DNA from: JANOAR01 sp031411235
GTDB lineage: Bacteria > Verrucomicrobiota > Verrucomicrobiia > Verrucomicrobiales > Verrucomicrobiaceae
DNA length: 64,000 bases
NCBI GenBank assembly: GCA_031411235.1
Contig: JANOAR010000185.1
Coordinates: 18,065 to 82,064, forward strand
Direction: 5' to 3'
The notes under the pieces were generated by a model, which made no database searches, was not told where the DNA came from, and saw only the letters and a list, made by a program, of their open reading frames with translations. Every line of letters starts with the position of its first letter. Position 1 is the stretch's first letter. The position numbers and the translations under genes were made by a program. Shown here piece after piece: positions 63,114 to 64,000 of this stretch.

Positions 63114-63208
63114 CGGAGGCTAGAAAGTAATCAGAGCGACAAAGGAAGCCGGGGGCATTGCTGCCCCGCGAGAGTCTGCGGGCTGAATAGGCCCCTCATA
63201 CCAACCTA

Positions 63209-64000
63209 CTAAGGAGTGGGATCGGCGATGGTGACCGTGCCAGACAACTGAGGCGTCGTGGTGAGAATCTCACCCGTGGCGTCTGGCAAGGTATTCAACA
63301 AGAAAAAGCCTGTGCCACGCGCCGTTACGGGAGCCGCCAAGTGATCAACGTGCGCACTGATAAACACACCTTCAAAAGCCACGGTGCGCTTGGTAGGTGA
63401 ACCGATGGGCAGTGCGCCAAGGGCAAGGAGGCTTGGGTCTGTGAGGCCCATTGTGCCCGTAAAGCTACCCTTCGTCGCATCAATTTTGGTCAGTTTGACC
63501 AAGGCTGGATTAGTCCCAAGCGAGAGGTTAGGAGTGATGGTGTTGGTAATCCCTGCACCAATGCTGAAGAGTTGATCCAAGAAGGAGAACTGGGCCACCT
63601 TTTCGATTTCACCATCGGCGAAGGTGATCAGCGCATTGTTGGCAGCATTATCGAGATTCATGATAAACACGCCAGCACCAGGTTTCACGTACTGGGCTCC
63701 CATGACCTCCACGTCTTGGAAGGCAAAATCACCAGCATAAGCACGCTGCCCATTACGAGGCTTCAGCCAAGTCACGGGGAAGTTTGTCGAGTCTTCGACC
63801 GAGTGAGGATTGGGCACCAAGTAAATGGCCTGTGCGCCGATGATCGAGCCAAGGTTCTTATACAGTGCCTTGAACATATTCACTTCGCCCGTAGGCCAGA
63901 CGGTCGCTGCCCCCGTGATGGCGGTGCCATCGGACAACTTGCCAGCCCAGGTCGCTGCACCCGTGGTCAGAATTTTCATCGTCAGGTAGCCCGTACCATC
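63209..64000 (-). CDS. C-terminal part of large secreted repeat protein (runs off right edge)
   Basis: The frame stays open up to the window edge, upstream of an internal ATG at 63979, so only the last 263 residues are visible. They begin with GTGYLTMKILTTGAATWAG and show repeated beta-rich stretches: LSDGTAITGAATVWPTGEV, VTWLKPRNGQRAYAG, FEGVFISAHVDHLA. This is the common closing segment of very large verrucomicrobial secreted or autotransporter-like proteins. Function unknown, presumed cell-surface or extracellular. Confidence 0.65.
   Translation of the reverse strand, partial: DGTGYLTMKILTTGAATWAGKLSDGTAITGAATVWPTGEVNMFKALYKNLGSIIGAQAIYLVPNPHSVEDSTNFPVTWLKPRNGQRAYAGDFAFQDVEVMGAQYVKPGAGVFIMNLDNAANNALITFADGEIEKVAQFSFLDQLFSIGAGITNTITPNLSLGTNPALVKLTKIDATKGSFTGTMGLTDPSLLALGALPIGSPTKRTVAFEGVFISAHVDHLAAPVTARGTGFFLLNTLPDATGEILTTTPQLSGTVTIADPTP

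Noticed and set aside
1..64000. Search for CRISPR arrays, tRNA, rRNA and riboswitches
   Set aside because: I saw no regularly spaced repeats, no tRNA cloverleaf and no known RNA motif; reading by eye cannot exclude a single tRNA.

Overview
The window looks like chromosomal DNA from a Verrucomicrobiota bacterium, most likely Verrucomicrobiaceae/Prosthecobacter-like. This is inferred from gene content, not from a marker gene; I see no rRNA or tRNA gene. Pointers are the planctomycete/verrucomicrobial gene sets (DUF1549/DUF1553 with DUF1501, and DUF1587/1592/1588/1585 with DUF1552), the many large secreted proteins with N-terminal signal peptides, GH-like enzymes without classical PUL genes, and the typical verrucomicrobial secreted repeat protein at the right edge. 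Genes are GC-rich and dense, and very few starts carry a Shine-Dalgarno motif.

Layout. 1-2.7 kb: the 3' end of an IS4-type transposase, then small genes (fibronectin-III-like protein, acidic protein, ferritin-like helical protein). 2.8-12.7 kb: a minus-strand run with a 1187-aa membrane-anchored secreted protein, a Pro-rich secreted protein, three secreted glycoside-hydrolase-like proteins and a YncE-like beta-propeller. 12.9-15.5 kb: a plus-strand pair of an azurin-like cupredoxin protein and a sorbosone-dehydrogenase-type propeller. 15.5-28.8 kb: a tightly packed minus-strand run (aspartic-protease-like protein, GH42-like protein, 1276-aa multidomain protein, small membrane protein, BatA/B-like VWA protein, FGE-like/sialidase fusion, ricin-lectin/esterase/SMP-30 fusion), preceded by a glyoxalase-fold gene. 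29.5-38.3 kb: two plus-strand modules of cytochrome/DUF proteins with their Tat-exported DUF1501/DUF1552 partners. The second module is split by a RAYT transposase flanked by long inverted repeats. 38.4-45.3 kb: amidohydrolase, ionotropic-glutamate-receptor-like channel, class V aminotransferase, a DUF695-like gene broken by a MITE-like insertion, MFS transporter and creatininase. 45.4-53.8 kb: M48 protease, small secreted protein, Amt ammonium transporter, a roadblock-like pair, a large VWA/GATase-like membrane protein and prfC. 54.1-59.7 kb: a small-GTPase locus (Pro/Ser-Pro-Phe-rich protein with a C-terminal roadblock-like domain, MglA-like GTPase, Cys-rich MglB-like protein) followed by a MacB/FtsX-type permease. 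60.2-64 kb: HTH-receiver regulator, ankyrin lipoprotein, galU, and the 3' part of a large secreted repeat protein.

The secreted GH, sialidase and esterase genes together suggest breakdown of complex, possibly sulfated or sialylated polysaccharides. The DUF/cytochrome modules and the cupredoxin-propeller pair are also periplasmic or extracellular. The MglA/roadblock locus, with a second roadblock-like pair at 48.7-49.8 kb, is the best candidate for an undescribed system: a polarity or surface-organelle switch with an unusually large disordered partner. Mobile and repeat DNA has reshaped the window visibly. Examples are an IS4 end, a RAYT with REP-type palindromes inside an operon, a 119-bp MITE with a GATC duplication, two duplicated gene fragments, and an inverted repeat that supplies the stop codon of a gene.
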